A stretch of DNA of 48,370 nucleotides from Actinomycetes bacterium (GCA_023389045.1 JAEWEZ010000160.1:1-48370), one strand, 5' to 3'; positions 10,404-19,798 are shown, numbered from the stretch's first letter. The notes: generated from the sequence alone by a model not told the origin. A program made the numbers and translations.

Positions 10404-11401
10404 TGGCGCTGACCGCCGATGCGAAGGAAGAACTGAGCCACCTGCAGGTGACCCGCCCCTCGGCGCGGAAAGCCGAGGCTGCCGCGATGCTGCGCTTCTC
10501 CGGTGGACTCCACCTGGTAGCCGGCCGCGTGGTGGTGGAAGCAGAACTGGATTCCGCGGCCGTGGCCCGTCGGCTCCACCAGATCATCGCCGAAATGTAC
10601 GGGCACCGCGCCGAAATCACCGTGCTCGCGCCCTCCGGGATCCGACGGACCACCCGGTACATCCTGCGGGTCGATAAAGAAGGTGGGCTGCTCGCCCGAC
10701 AGACCGGTCTGCTCGATGCCCGTGGCCGCCCTGTACGCGGCATGCCCCCGGCGGTCGTCGGCGGCGCCGCCGTCGATGCCGAAGCGGCCTGGCGCGGCGC
10801 CTTCCTCGCCCGCGGAACCCTCACCGAACCGGGCCGCAGCGCCGCCCTCGAACTGTCCTGCCCCGGCCCCGAAGTAGCCCTTGCCATGGTCGGTGCAGCC
10901 CGCCGCCTCGGCGTCGCATCGAAAGCTCGCGAAGCCCGCGGCACCGACCGCGTGGTGTTGCGCGACGGAGACGCAATCTCCGCGCTGCTCACCCGCATGG
11001 GCGCCCACCAGACCGTGCTGACCTGGGAAGAAAAGCGCACCCGACGCGAAGTGCGGGCCACCGCGCACCGCCTCGCCAACTTTGATGACGCAAACCTGCG
11101 CCGCTCCGCCCGTGCCGCCGTGGCCGCCGGGCAGCGCGTCGAACGCGCCCTGGAGATCCTGGGAGACGACGCCCCCGATCATCTGCGGGCCGCCGGGCAG
11201 CTGCGCCTCGAACACAAACAGGCAAGCCTGGAAGACCTCGGCCGGCAGGCTGATCCGCCGCTGACCAAGGACGCGATCGCCGGTCGGATCCGGCGTCTGC
11301 TCGCCATGGCGGATAAGCGCGCGGCTGAACTCGGCATCCCCGGCACAGAAGATGTTGTCGTGGAGGACGAACTTCCTGCCGCTCCGTCCGCCGAGGGTTG
11401 A
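10400..11401 (+). CDS. whiA: WhiA-type DNA-binding regulator
   Basis: WhiA is a transcription factor combining a LAGLIDADG homing-endonuclease-like N-terminal fold (no longer nucleolytic) with a C-terminal helix-turn-helix. In Streptomyces it controls sporulation septation with WhiB. In non-sporulating Gram-positives it affects division and chromosome segregation. The 333-residue product starts MMALTADAKEELSHLQV and carries the conserved RLANFDDANLRRSARAA segment and an HTH near RLEHKQASLEDLGRQADPPL. GTG 10400 overlaps the yvcK stop, and ATG 10403 is an equally possible start. The family is conserved in actinobacteria that do not sporulate, so sporulation should not be inferred. Confidence 0.95.
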   Translation: MMALTADAKEELSHLQVTRPSARKAEAAAMLRFSGGLHLVAGRVVVEAELDSAAVARRLHQIIAEMYGHRAEITVLAPSGIRRTTRYILRVDKEGGLLARQTGLLDARGRPVRGMPPAVVGGAAVDAEAAWRGAFLARGTLTEPGRSAALELSCPGPEVALAMVGAARRLGVASKAREARGTDRVVLRDGDAISALLTRMGAHQTVLTWEEKRTRREVRATAHRLANFDDANLRRSARAAVAAGQRVERALEILGDDAPDHLRAAGQLRLEHKQASLEDLGRQADPPLTKDAIAGRIRRLLAMADKRAAELGIPGTEDVVVEDELPAAPSAEG

Positions 11402-11407
11402 TAGGAT
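11402..11407 (+). promoter_or_regulatory. Candidate -10 box (TAGGAT) for the gap operon
   Basis: TAGGAT begins directly after the whiA stop codon and is the best TANNNT match in the 156-nt gap. It would give a leader of about 140 nt before gap. No good -35 is seen, so this is tentative. Confidence 0.3.
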
Positions 11408-11525
11408 CGTGACCGTGATCGCGTCGAGACCTTTCCGGCGCTCAGACCAGCAGGTCAGGCAAGGAATAGGCGATCGGCGTGATGACGTCAGAGCGTACGA
11501 GGGTGTGCGCGTCAACCGTCCACAC

Positions 11526-11544
11526 TTCACAGCAGATCTGTGAA
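11526..11544 (+). promoter_or_regulatory. Leader hairpin upstream of the gap ribosome-binding site
   Basis: TTCACAG (11526-11532) and CTGTGAA (11538-11544) form a perfect 7-bp stem with a 5-nt loop. It ends 2 nt before the strong Shine-Dalgarno AAGGAGG (11547-11553). It could stabilise the mRNA 5' end or be a regulator site. It does not fit the CRP-type TGTGA-N6-TCACA order. Confidence 0.45.
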
Positions 11545-11557
11545 ACAAGGAGGAACC

Positions 11558-12562
<1,005 letters not shown>

Positions 12563-12602
12563 GTCACGTCGACACGACGACCGGGACCTCCCGGATTATG
12601 AC

Positions 12603-12651
12603 GGAGCCCGTCCGGCGCCGCCCCTACGGGGTGGGGCACCGGGCGGGCTCC
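12603..12651 (+). terminator. Hairpin between gap and pgk (no T-tract)
   Basis: GGAGCCCGTCCGG (12603-12615) pairs with CCGGGCGGGCTCC (12639-12651), 13 bp with one G-T wobble. The 23-nt interior can itself fold. No T-run follows, so it may act as a partial terminator or as an mRNA-processing and stability element that lowers pgk-tpiA relative to gap. Confidence 0.65.
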
Positions 12652-12691
12652 GCCGTCACCACCGCACACCCTCACTCCTGAAGGAGAAACC

Positions 12692-13894
12692 GTGCTCAAG
12701 ACCATTGATTCCCTCGGCGACCTGCGCGGAAAGCGCGTTATCGTCCGTGCCGACCTGAACGTGCCGCTGGACGGCACCACCATCACCGACGACGGCCGCA
12801 TCCGCGCCTGCCTGCCCACCGTGAAGCGTCTCGTGGACGCCGGCGCGAAGGTCGTCATCATCTCCCACCTGGGCCGCCCCAAGGGCGCCCCCGAGGAGAA
12901 GTACTCCCTCAAGCCCGTCGTGGGCCGACTGGGCGAACTGCTCAGCCAGGACGTCGCCTTCGCCACCGACACCATCGGTGACAGCGCCCGCGAGACCGTG
13001 GCGGCCCTCGAAGACGGCCAGGTGGCCATCCTCGAAAACCTCCGCTTCAACAAGGGTGAAACCTCCAAGGACGAAGCTGAGCGCCTCGAGTTCGCCAAGG
13101 CCATTGCCGAGATGGGCGACGCCTACGTCTCTAACGGCTTCGGCGTGGTGCACCGCAAGCAGGCCTCCGTGTACGAGCTCGCCACCGTGCTGCCCGCTGC
13201 CGCCGGTGACCTCGTGCTCTCCGAGGTGGAATCCCTGCGCAAGGTGACCGACAGCCCCGAGCGTCCCTTCGTGGTGGTCCTCGGCGGCGCCAAGGTGGCC
13301 GACAAGCTCGCCGTGATCGAGAACCTGCTCGACAAGGCCGACCGCATCCTCATCGGTGGCGGCATGTCCTACACCTTCCAGAAGGCCAAGGGCTGCGAAA
13401 TCGGCACCTCCCTGCTGGATGAGGAAAAGATCGACACCGTGCGCGGCTACATGGAAACCGCCGAAAAGAACGGTGTGGAACTCCTGCTGCCCGTGGACAC
13501 CGTCGTGGCCGGCGAGTTCTCCGCTGATGCGGAGAGCGAGGTCGTTCCCTCCGATGCGATGCCCGCCGACAAGGAAGGCATGGACATCGGCCCCAAGACC
13601 GCCGAACTGTTCGCCTCCAAGATTGCCGACGCGAAGACCATCTTCTGGAACGGCCCGATGGGCGTGTTCGAGTTCGAGAAGTTCGCCGCCGGCACCAAGG
13701 CCGTCGCACAGGCCATGCAGGACGCTGAGGGCTACACCGTGATCGGTGGCGGCGACTCCGCCTCCGCCGTGCGCAACCTCGGCTTCGACGAATCCAAGTT
13801 CTCGCACATCTCCACCGGCGGCGGTGCGAGCCTCGAACTGATCGAGGGCAAGGAGCTGCCGGGCATCGCGATCCTCGAGGAGGGCACCAAGTGA
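12692..13894 (+). CDS. pgk: Phosphoglycerate kinase
   Basis: This enzyme makes ATP from 1,3-bisphosphoglycerate in glycolysis and works in reverse in gluconeogenesis. The 400-residue product is of normal length. The substrate-binding signature is VIVRADLNVPLDG near the N-terminus. SHLGRPKG and the basic patch follow, then the nucleotide-binding GGAKVADK and the C-terminal IGGGDSASA loop. GTG 12692 has AAGGAG (12681-12686) 5 nt upstream. It overlaps the next gene, tpiA, by GTGA, so the two are translationally coupled. Confidence 0.98.
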   Translation: MLKTIDSLGDLRGKRVIVRADLNVPLDGTTITDDGRIRACLPTVKRLVDAGAKVVIISHLGRPKGAPEEKYSLKPVVGRLGELLSQDVAFATDTIGDSARETVAALEDGQVAILENLRFNKGETSKDEAERLEFAKAIAEMGDAYVSNGFGVVHRKQASVYELATVLPAAAGDLVLSEVESLRKVTDSPERPFVVVLGGAKVADKLAVIENLLDKADRILIGGGMSYTFQKAKGCEIGTSLLDEEKIDTVRGYMETAEKNGVELLLPVDTVVAGEFSADAESEVVPSDAMPADKEGMDIGPKTAELFASKIADAKTIFWNGPMGVFEFEKFAAGTKAVAQAMQDAEGYTVIGGGDSASAVRNLGFDESKFSHISTGGGASLELIEGKELPGIAILEEGTK

Positions 13895-14667
13895 GCACCC
13901 GTACCCCGCTGATGGCGGGCAACTGGAAGATGAACCTCGACTGGAAGCAGGGCCTCGCCCTGGTCGAGGAGCTCGGCGATCTGCTGCGCGAGATCGACAC
14001 CGACAAGGTCGAGGTTGCGGTGCTGCCGCCCTTCGTGGACATCCGCACCGTGCAGACCGCGGTCGAGGCCGGCAAGCTGCCCCTCGCCTACGGCTCGCAG
14101 GACATCTCCGCCCACGAATCCGGTGCCTACACCGGCGAGATCTCCGGCCCGATGCTGAAGGCCCTCGGCTGCACTTACGCCGCCGTCGGACACTCCGAGC
14201 GTCGCCAGTACCACGGCGAAAACGAGGAGATCACCAACGCCAAGGTCAAGGCCGCTTTCGAGCATGGCCTGGTGCCGATCCTGTGCGTGGGTGAGCCCCT
14301 GGAGGAGCGCAAGGCCGGCAAGCACGTCGAATACACCCTCGCCCAGCTCGAAGGTGGCATCGAGAACCGGCCCGCCGAGCAGGCCGCGAAGATCGTGATC
14401 GCCTACGAGCCGGTCTGGGCGATCGGCACCGGCGAGGTGGCCACCCCCGAGGATGCTCAGGAAGTGTGCCACGAGATCCGCGAGCTGCTGCGCGTGAAGT
14501 ACGGCAATGAGGTGGCCGATGCGGTGCGCGTTCTCTACGGCGGTTCCGTGAAGTCCTCCAACGTTGCCGAGATCATGGCGAAGGACGATGTGGACGGCGC
14601 CCTCGTGGGTGGTGCTTCGCTGAAGGCCGAGGAGTTCGCGAAGATCGCGGGCTTCCAGAACGCCTGA
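13891..14667 (+). CDS. tpiA: Triosephosphate isomerase
   Basis: TPI interconverts dihydroxyacetone phosphate and glyceraldehyde-3-phosphate. The 258-residue TIM barrel carries all catalytic residues: Lys in AGNWKMN, His in GHSERRQ and Glu in AYEPVWAIGTG. The phosphate-binding YGGSVKSSN and GALVGGASLK loops lie near the C-terminus. The GTG start lies within the pgk stop (GTGA). The gene closes the gap-pgk-tpiA group and is followed by a 237-nt non-coding stretch with nested inverted repeats and a strong hairpin. Confidence 0.98.
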   Translation: MSTRTPLMAGNWKMNLDWKQGLALVEELGDLLREIDTDKVEVAVLPPFVDIRTVQTAVEAGKLPLAYGSQDISAHESGAYTGEISGPMLKALGCTYAAVGHSERRQYHGENEEITNAKVKAAFEHGLVPILCVGEPLEERKAGKHVEYTLAQLEGGIENRPAEQAAKIVIAYEPVWAIGTGEVATPEDAQEVCHEIRELLRVKYGNEVADAVRVLYGGSVKSSNVAEIMAKDDVDGALVGGASLKAEEFAKIAGFQNA

Positions 14668-14689
14668 AACTCACCACCCGCTGCACCTT

Positions 14690-14781
14690 CCGTACCGGCC
14701 GACGGGCACTGATCTCTTGGTCGAGTCTGTTGATGGACGATGACCGATTGAGTGCCCGACGGATGCTCGATCACGGTACGG
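14690..14781 (+). repeat. Nested inverted repeats between tpiA and secG
   Basis: The outer arms are CCGTACCG (14690-14697) and CGGTACGG (14774-14781). The inner arms are CGGGCACT (14703-14710) and AGTGCCCG (14751-14758). All are perfect, and the loop is about 40 nt. This suggests a structured RNA segment in the tpiA 3' region. No known RNA family is recognised. Confidence 0.6.
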
Positions 14782-14803
14782 GCGTGACGCAGTGGTGAAT
14801 CGC

Positions 14804-14838
14804 CCACGGGCCGGGTCCCCGCAGGACCCGGCCCGTGG
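14804..14838 (+). terminator. Terminator-like hairpin after tpiA
   Basis: CCACGGGCCGGGTCC (14804-14818) and GGACCCGGCCCGTGG (14824-14838) form a perfect 15-bp stem with a 5-nt loop. There is no T-tract, as is common for actinobacterial terminators. The secG -10 box starts 3 nt downstream. Confidence 0.75.
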
Positions 14839-14840
14839 CG

Positions 14841-14846
14841 TATGCT
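14841..14846 (+). promoter_or_regulatory. Candidate -10 box (TATGCT) for secG
   Basis: TATGCT lies immediately after the tpiA hairpin and about 58 nt before the secG start. A -35 element would fall inside the hairpin, and none is clear. Confidence 0.4.
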
Positions 14847-14904
14847 GAACCGGCCGCATAGGACACTCGAGACGGACGCCCGAGAAGGAAGAAGGCACCC
14901 CACT

Positions 14905-15153
14905 GTGGATCTGACCCTGCTGAAGACCATCCTGCAGATCGTGCTGGCCGTGACCGGCCTGCTGGTCGTGCTGCTGGTGCTGCTGCACAAGGGCAAGGGC
15001 GGTGGCCTCTCGGACATGTTCGGCGGCGGTATCTCCGCCTCGGCTAGCGCCTCCGGTGTGGCGGAACGGAACCTGAACCGCATCACCATCGGCATGGCCG
15101 TGATCTGGGGCGTGTGCGCCATCGGCCTCGGCGTCATCGAACGCTTCATCTGA
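14905..15153 (+). CDS. secG: Preprotein translocase subunit SecG
   Basis: SecG is the small membrane subunit that assists SecYEG translocation. The 82-residue product has two transmembrane helices, ILQIVLAVTGLLVVLLVLL and ITIGMAVIWGVCAIGLGVI. Between them is the typical Gly-rich cytoplasmic loop (GKGGGLSDMFGGG). GTG 14905 (VDLTLLKTILQIV) matches SecG starts and has AGAAGG about 9 nt upstream. The in-frame ATG at 14842 would add an unconserved basic stretch and sits in the promoter. Its place after tpiA and before the pentose-phosphate genes is the usual actinobacterial order. Confidence 0.95.
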   Translation: MDLTLLKTILQIVLAVTGLLVVLLVLLHKGKGGGLSDMFGGGISASASASGVAERNLNRITIGMAVIWGVCAIGLGVIERFI

Positions 15154-15170
15154 GCCGACACCTTGAGGGC

Positions 15171-15220
15171 CCTCCAGCGCCCCCTAGTTCCCTCTAGTTC
15201 CCTCGAGCGCCCTCTAGTAC
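15171..15220 (+). repeat. Five tandem 10-bp repeats downstream of secG
   Basis: Five consecutive 10-bp units start at 15171, 15181, 15191, 15201 and 15211, with consensus CCTCNAGNNC. Three contain CTAG, a tetranucleotide usually scarce in GC-rich bacteria. The period equals about one DNA helical turn. The rest of the 15154-15384 gap holds only the palindromic terminator. Confidence 0.75.
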
Positions 15221-15311
15221 TCATCTAACGTCGCGCATCACGCTGGCGACGGGGCGCTGACCTCCCGGGGTCTGACCCGCATCGACGGATCGCCCCCACC
15301 AGCACGTAAAA

Positions 15312-15349
15312 CCGACGGGCCGGCAGCCATATGGCTGCCGGCCCGTCGG
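15312..15349. terminator. 38-bp perfect palindrome, bidirectional terminator
   Basis: The 19-base arm CCGACGGGCCGGCAGCCAT is followed at once by its exact reverse complement, centred on CATATG. Rightward it is followed by GCATTTAAG. Leftward, the minus-strand reading is followed by GGTTTTACG... shortly after the stem. It lies between the convergent secG and opcA-pgl genes. Confidence 0.85.
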
Positions 15350-15384
15350 GCATTTAAGGGGGATCGGGTGAGGGACCACCCCGC

Positions 15385-17100
15385 TCAGTCGAGCGCCGAG
15401 GCCGCCTCCTCATCCAGGAACCAGGTGGTGCTCTCAAGGCCCCGCACGGCGGAGGCAGGCACCGTCCACGGGTCGATCGGCCCGTGACCGCCACGCACCG
15501 CCTGAGCCTTCTCCTGCCCAGCCGCGAGCAACTGCACATGCCGGGCCGAGTTCAGCACCGGCCAGCTCATCGAAATGCGCTGCGAGGGCGGCTTGGGGGA
15601 GTCCTCGACGGGAATCGCGGTGCCGGCCGTGTCACGCTGCGCGGGATGCTGCGGGAACAGGGAAGCCACATGACCGTCGGGCCCCACCCCGAGCATGAGC
15701 ACATCGAAAAAGGCGAGCCCATGCGTGCGGAAGGGCGTGTCACCACCGGCATAGTCGAGTTCCTGCCCGTAGCGTGCCGCGGCCTGTTCGAGCGTCATAC
15801 CGTCGGCCGGGCAGGGCGCCCGATGCACATGCTCGGGGCGCACCCCGGCCTCCAGGAGAGGCTCCAGGCAGCTCTCGCGCACACCTTCATCGTTGCGATC
15901 CTCGCTGCGCATCGCCACGAAACGCTCATCACCCCACCAGAGGTGAAGCCCCGAGAGGTCCGCGCCGGTGCCTGCGAGAGCCGCGGGCAGCGCCGCCGCC
16001 GTCTTGGAGCCGACGGTCCCTCCGGTGAGCACCAGATGCGCCTGACCGCGCTCGGCCAGCGCCTCAACCAGGTGCTCGGCCGCTGCCTGCGCGGCAGCCT
16101 GCGCCACGGCCCCGGCATCGGGGTGAAGGCTGTTGCTCGGCTCGGGCTTATCCGAGGCGAACACGGCAGCGCTCTCAATCCCGGAGAAGGCGTGGGCGAG
16201 CACCTCGCCGTACACCTCATCGGGGTCCAGACGCCGCAACTCTTCGGCGAGCAGTTCGTACAGGGAACGCCTGGGCATGGTCACATGCTGCTCGGCTTCA
16301 TCCCCGGGAAGACGCATCACGATCTCTTCAGCATTCACCCGGTGCAGGCCGATGGTGCCGCTTTCGCGCTGCAGACACACGCCAATGAGGCCGCCCTCGT
16401 GATCGGCGGGAGAGTCGCCATCCTCAATGGCGACCTCGCACTCCAGGGCGTTTTCGAGCCAGGCAGCGAGCAGCACCACGGAGGCATCCTGCGGGTCACC
16501 CGTGATCACGACCTTCTGGATCGGGGTCACCGGCGGCACTTCGAGAACGCTTGCCAGGAGCCCCCGCCAGCGGGTCAGACGCGCCCAGGCCAGATCGGAG
16601 TCACCGCTCGTGTAGCCGCGGCGCAGGCGCTTGAGCGATGCGAGCGGATCCGGGCAGCGGTGCACATCGGTGATGCGACGCTGCGCCATCACCCCGAGAA
16701 CATCGTGCACGGGGGAGGAGGGCGCAGCCTGCGGCCACCAGGTCACGATCGGCGCATCCGGCAGCAGCAGCGGCATCACGAGGGTGTCGAGTTCTGCGAG
16801 CACGGTGCCGCGGGCACGCAGAATGATGATTTCGCCGGCGCCGGCGTCACGGCCCAGTCGAATCTCGGCATCCAAACCCGGTTCCTCGGCATCCGCATCG
16901 GCATCCACCACGATCACCCGGCAGGGATGCTCATGGCTGGCGTGCACGGCGGCTTCGAGGGGCTCGGTGATGTCCTCGCCGGTCGCGACGATCAGCAGAG
17001 TGAGCACACGCCCGATCGTGGTCGCACCAAAGGTTTCCCGCATCTGGATCATCTTCTTGTCGATCGCGGATGCGGTGGTGTCGGTCAGAGTGGTGATCAC
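15385..17100 (-). CDS. opcA-pgl: Fused OpcA (G6PDH assembly factor) and 6-phosphogluconolactonase
   Basis: This is a single 571-residue frame joining two proteins that are normally separate. Residues 1 to about 312 match OpcA, starting LTDTTASAIDKKMIQMRETF and including VTWWPQAAP. OpcA is needed for active glucose-6-phosphate dehydrogenase in actinobacteria and cyanobacteria. From about 325 (HPDAG) to the end is 6-phosphogluconolactonase: LTGGTVGSKT (358-367), WWGDERFV (388-395) and GVGPDGHVASLFP. The second domain hydrolyses the lactone made by Zwf. The joint is a short polar linker (ASDKPEPSNS). No stop or frameshift is seen at the junction. The start ATG overlaps zwf by ATGA, so enzyme, assembly factor and next enzyme are translated in series. 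Confidence 0.93.
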   Translation of the reverse strand: MITTLTDTTASAIDKKMIQMRETFGATTIGRVLTLLIVATGEDITEPLEAAVHASHEHPCRVIVVDADADAEEPGLDAEIRLGRDAGAGEIIILRARGTVLAELDTLVMPLLLPDAPIVTWWPQAAPSSPVHDVLGVMAQRRITDVHRCPDPLASLKRLRRGYTSGDSDLAWARLTRWRGLLASVLEVPPVTPIQKVVITGDPQDASVVLLAAWLENALECEVAIEDGDSPADHEGGLIGVCLQRESGTIGLHRVNAEEIVMRLPGDEAEQHVTMPRRSLYELLAEELRRLDPDEVYGEVLAHAFSGIESAAVFASDKPEPSNSLHPDAGAVAQAAAQAAAEHLVEALAERGQAHLVLTGGTVGSKTAAALPAALAGTGADLSGLHLWWGDERFVAMRSEDRNDEGVRESCLEPLLEAGVRPEHVHRAPCPADGMTLEQAAARYGQELDYAGGDTPFRTHGLAFFDVLMLGVGPDGHVASLFPQHPAQRDTAGTAIPVEDSPKPPSQRISMSWPVLNSARHVQLLAAGQEKAQAVRGGHGPIDPWTVPASAVRGLESTTWFLDEEAASALD

Positions 17101-18659
17101 GGTCGCCTCCAGGTGCGCCCGTCGCGGGCAAGCATCTCGTCTGCAGTATCGGGGCCCCAGGTGCCGGGCCGGTACAGGGCCGGCGGCATGTTCTCTGCCC
17201 AGAACTGGGTGATCGGATCCAGGATCCGCCAGCTCAGTTCCACTTCACGCTGGCGGGGGAACAGCGGCGGGTCACCCAGCAGCATGTCCAGGATCAGGCG
17301 TTCATACGCTTCAGGAGATTCCTCGGTGAAGTTGGACCCGTAGGCGAAGTCCATCGTCACATCGCGCACTTCCATCTGCGTGCCCGGCACCTTGGACCCG
17401 AAACGCATGGTCACACCCTCATCCGGCTGCACACGCACCACGATCGCGTTCTGCCCGAGATCGGCCGTGTCGGTGGAGCGGAAGGGCAGGAAGGGCGCGC
17501 GTTTGAAGACCACCGCAATCTCGGTGACTCGACGCCCCAGACGCTTCCCGGCCCGCAGATAGAAGGGCACACCGGCCCAGCGGCGGGTGGCGATATCCAG
17601 GCGCATGGCCGCGAAGGTTTCCGTGGTCGAGTCGGCCGGGATCCCGTCCTCTTCGAGGTAGGGCCGCACCTCCTGACCACCCTGCAGACCACCGGCGTAC
17701 TGTCCACGCGCGGTATGCGCGGCCAGATCCTGCGGCAGTTCCACCGCCGCGAGAACCTTCTCCTTCTCGGCCCGCAGATCCGCGGCGCGGAAAGACACCG
17801 GCTCCTCCATAGCCGTGAGGGCCAGGAGCTGCAGCAGATGGTTCTGGATCACGTCCCGGGCGGTGCCGATCCCGTCGTAGTAGCCGGCGCGCGATCCGAT
17901 GCCGATGTCCTCGGCCATCGTGATCTGCACGTGGTCCACGTAGTTCGCATTCCAGATCGGTTCGAACAACTGGTTCGAGAAGCGCAGCGCCAAAATGTTC
18001 TGCACGGTCTCTTTGCCCAGGTAGTGGTCGATGCGGAAGACGTCCTCGGCACGGAACACCTGCTCGACCACGTCGTTCAGTTCGCGTGCCGAGGCGAGGT
18101 CATGCCCGAAGGGCTTCTCGATCACCACGCGCCGCCACGAGCCGTCACGCGGAGTGTTCAGGCCAGAGTTGGCCAGCTGCGAACACACCTGCGGGAAGGC
18201 GCTCGGCGGAATCGACAGGTAGAAGGCATGGTTGCCGCCGGTGCCGCGGGTCTGGTCGAGTTCCCCGACAACTTCGGTGAGCTTCTCGAAGGCTTTGTCG
18301 TCGTCGAAAGCGCCGCTGACGAAGCGGAGCCCGCCACGGAGCTGTTCAAAAACGCCCTCGGAAAACTCGGTGCGGGCATGCTCCTCGACGGATTCACGCA
18401 CGTACTGGGCGAAATCCTTATGGGACCAGTCCCGTCGGCCGAAACCGACCAGACCGAAGCTCGGCGGCAACAAACCCCGGTGCGTGAGGTCGTAGATCGC
18501 CGGCAGCAGTTTCTTCTTGGCGAGGTCGCCGGTCACCCCGAACATGACCATCGAGCAGGGCCCGGCGATCAGGGGGAGGCGACGATCTCGCGGATCGCGC
18601 AGCGGGTTGGGGGTCTCCGCCTCGTCACGGTCCTGCGCCGTGCTGGGAGATGCGGTCAC
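17097..18659 (-). CDS. zwf: Glucose-6-phosphate 1-dehydrogenase
   Basis: Zwf is the first enzyme of the oxidative pentose phosphate pathway and produces NADPH. The 520-residue product has the nucleotide-binding MVMFGVTGDLAKKKLLPAIY near the N-terminus. The catalytic RIDHYLGKETVQN contains the Asp-His pair and substrate lysine. The C-terminal IDPITQFW-type end is ILDPITQFWAENMP. The GTG start at 18659 has AAGGAG a few nt upstream, and only 23 nt separate it from tal. The downstream partner is the opcA-pgl fusion, which should assemble and then serve this enzyme. Confidence 0.98.
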   Translation of the reverse strand: MTASPSTAQDRDEAETPNPLRDPRDRRLPLIAGPCSMVMFGVTGDLAKKKLLPAIYDLTHRGLLPPSFGLVGFGRRDWSHKDFAQYVRESVEEHARTEFSEGVFEQLRGGLRFVSGAFDDDKAFEKLTEVVGELDQTRGTGGNHAFYLSIPPSAFPQVCSQLANSGLNTPRDGSWRRVVIEKPFGHDLASARELNDVVEQVFRAEDVFRIDHYLGKETVQNILALRFSNQLFEPIWNANYVDHVQITMAEDIGIGSRAGYYDGIGTARDVIQNHLLQLLALTAMEEPVSFRAADLRAEKEKVLAAVELPQDLAAHTARGQYAGGLQGGQEVRPYLEEDGIPADSTTETFAAMRLDIATRRWAGVPFYLRAGKRLGRRVTEIAVVFKRAPFLPFRSTDTADLGQNAIVVRVQPDEGVTMRFGSKVPGTQMEVRDVTMDFAYGSNFTEESPEAYERLILDMLLGDPPLFPRQREVELSWRILDPITQFWAENMPPALYRPGTWGPDTADEMLARDGRTWRRP

Positions 18660-18682
18660 GGTACTCCTTCGATGGGGCCGGA

Positions 18683-19798
18683 TCAGGCGTTCTTCTCAGC
18701 CATGGAGGCGCTGACCGTCTGGATCAGTTCCTCCCAGGCCTTCTCGAACTTCTCCACGCCCTCCTTTTCGAGGGTGGCGAAGACCGGTTCGAGTTCGATG
18801 CCGATCGCGGGGAAGGAACCCATTTGGGTGACGGCGGCGGTGATCTCCTCCGCGCCAATCGTCCCGGCCAGTTCGCTACCCTCGGCGGCGGCCTCGAGAG
18901 TCGCCTCCGGCATGGTGTTCACGCAGGGCGGGGTGACGAGGTTATCGACGTACAGGGTGGGGGAGTAGTCGGGGTTCTTCACGCCGGTCGAGGCCCACAG
19001 TGGGCGCTGCACATTGGCGCCCTTCTCCTTCAGCGCGGTGAAACGCTCGGAGTCGAAGGCCTCCACATAGGCACCGTAGGCGGCCTGCGCATTGGCCACA
19101 CCGGCGGTGCCTAGCAGCGCGAGGGCATTCTCGGTGCCGATCTCCTGCAGGTGCGCGTCAATCGCGGTATCCACGCGGGAGACGAAGAAGGAGGCCACCG
19201 AGTGGATGCGGCGCAGGTCCTGGCCGGCCTGCGCGGCCTGCTCCAGACCCGCCAGGTAGGCGTCGATCACCTGGCGGTAGCGCTCCACAGAGAAGATGAG
19301 GGTCACGTTCACGCTGATCCCGGCCGCAATGGTGGCGGTGATGGCGGGCAGGCCCTCATCGGTCGCGGGAATCTTGATCATGACGTTCTCACGCCCGACC
19401 ACCTCGTGCAGGTGCTGGGCCTGCTCGATGGTCTTTTCGGTCTCGTGCGCCAGGCGCGGATCCACCTCGATCGAAACGCGGCCGTCGAAGCCCTTGCTTG
19501 CGGCATACACATCGGCGAAGACCTCGCAGGCGGCACGCACATCGTCGGTGGTGAGGCGCTCGATGACGGCGTCCACGTCGAGCCCTTCCTTCGCGAGGGC
19601 GGCGATATCCGCGTCGTAGTCATCCGCGCCGGTGATCGCGGCCTGGAAGATAGCGGGGTTGGTGGTCACGCCCACCACATTGCGGCTGGCGATCAGCTTT
19701 TCCAGTCCACCGTCGGTGAGACGGCTGCGGGAGAGGTCATCGAGCCAGATGGAGACGCCAGCATCGGTCAGAGCCTGGGTGCGAGGGTTGGCAGACAT
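18683..19798 (-). CDS. tal: Transaldolase
   Basis: Transaldolase transfers dihydroxyacetone units in the non-oxidative pentose phosphate pathway. The 371-residue length fits the long actinobacterial form. Family motifs are GVTTNPAIFQAAI near the N-terminus and the Schiff-base lysine in ENVMIKIPATDEGLPAI. The frame is open further upstream to 19933, but the conserved MSANPRTQALTDAGVSIWLD and the AAGGA Shine-Dalgarno just before it fix the start at 19798. zwf follows closely, suggesting an operon. A hairpin separates it from tkt upstream. Confidence 0.97.
   Translation of the reverse strand: MSANPRTQALTDAGVSIWLDDLSRSRLTDGGLEKLIASRNVVGVTTNPAIFQAAITGADDYDADIAALAKEGLDVDAVIERLTTDDVRAACEVFADVYAASKGFDGRVSIEVDPRLAHETEKTIEQAQHLHEVVGRENVMIKIPATDEGLPAITATIAAGISVNVTLIFSVERYRQVIDAYLAGLEQAAQAGQDLRRIHSVASFFVSRVDTAIDAHLQEIGTENALALLGTAGVANAQAAYGAYVEAFDSERFTALKEKGANVQRPLWASTGVKNPDYSPTLYVDNLVTPPCVNTMPEATLEAAAEGSELAGTIGAEEITAAVTQMGSFPAIGIELEPVFATLEKEGVEKFEKAWEELIQTVSASMAEKNA

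Noticed and set aside
15484..17343. 619-residue plus-strand frame opposite opcA-pgl
   Set aside because: Antisense shadow; the minus strand carries clear OpcA and Pgl motifs.
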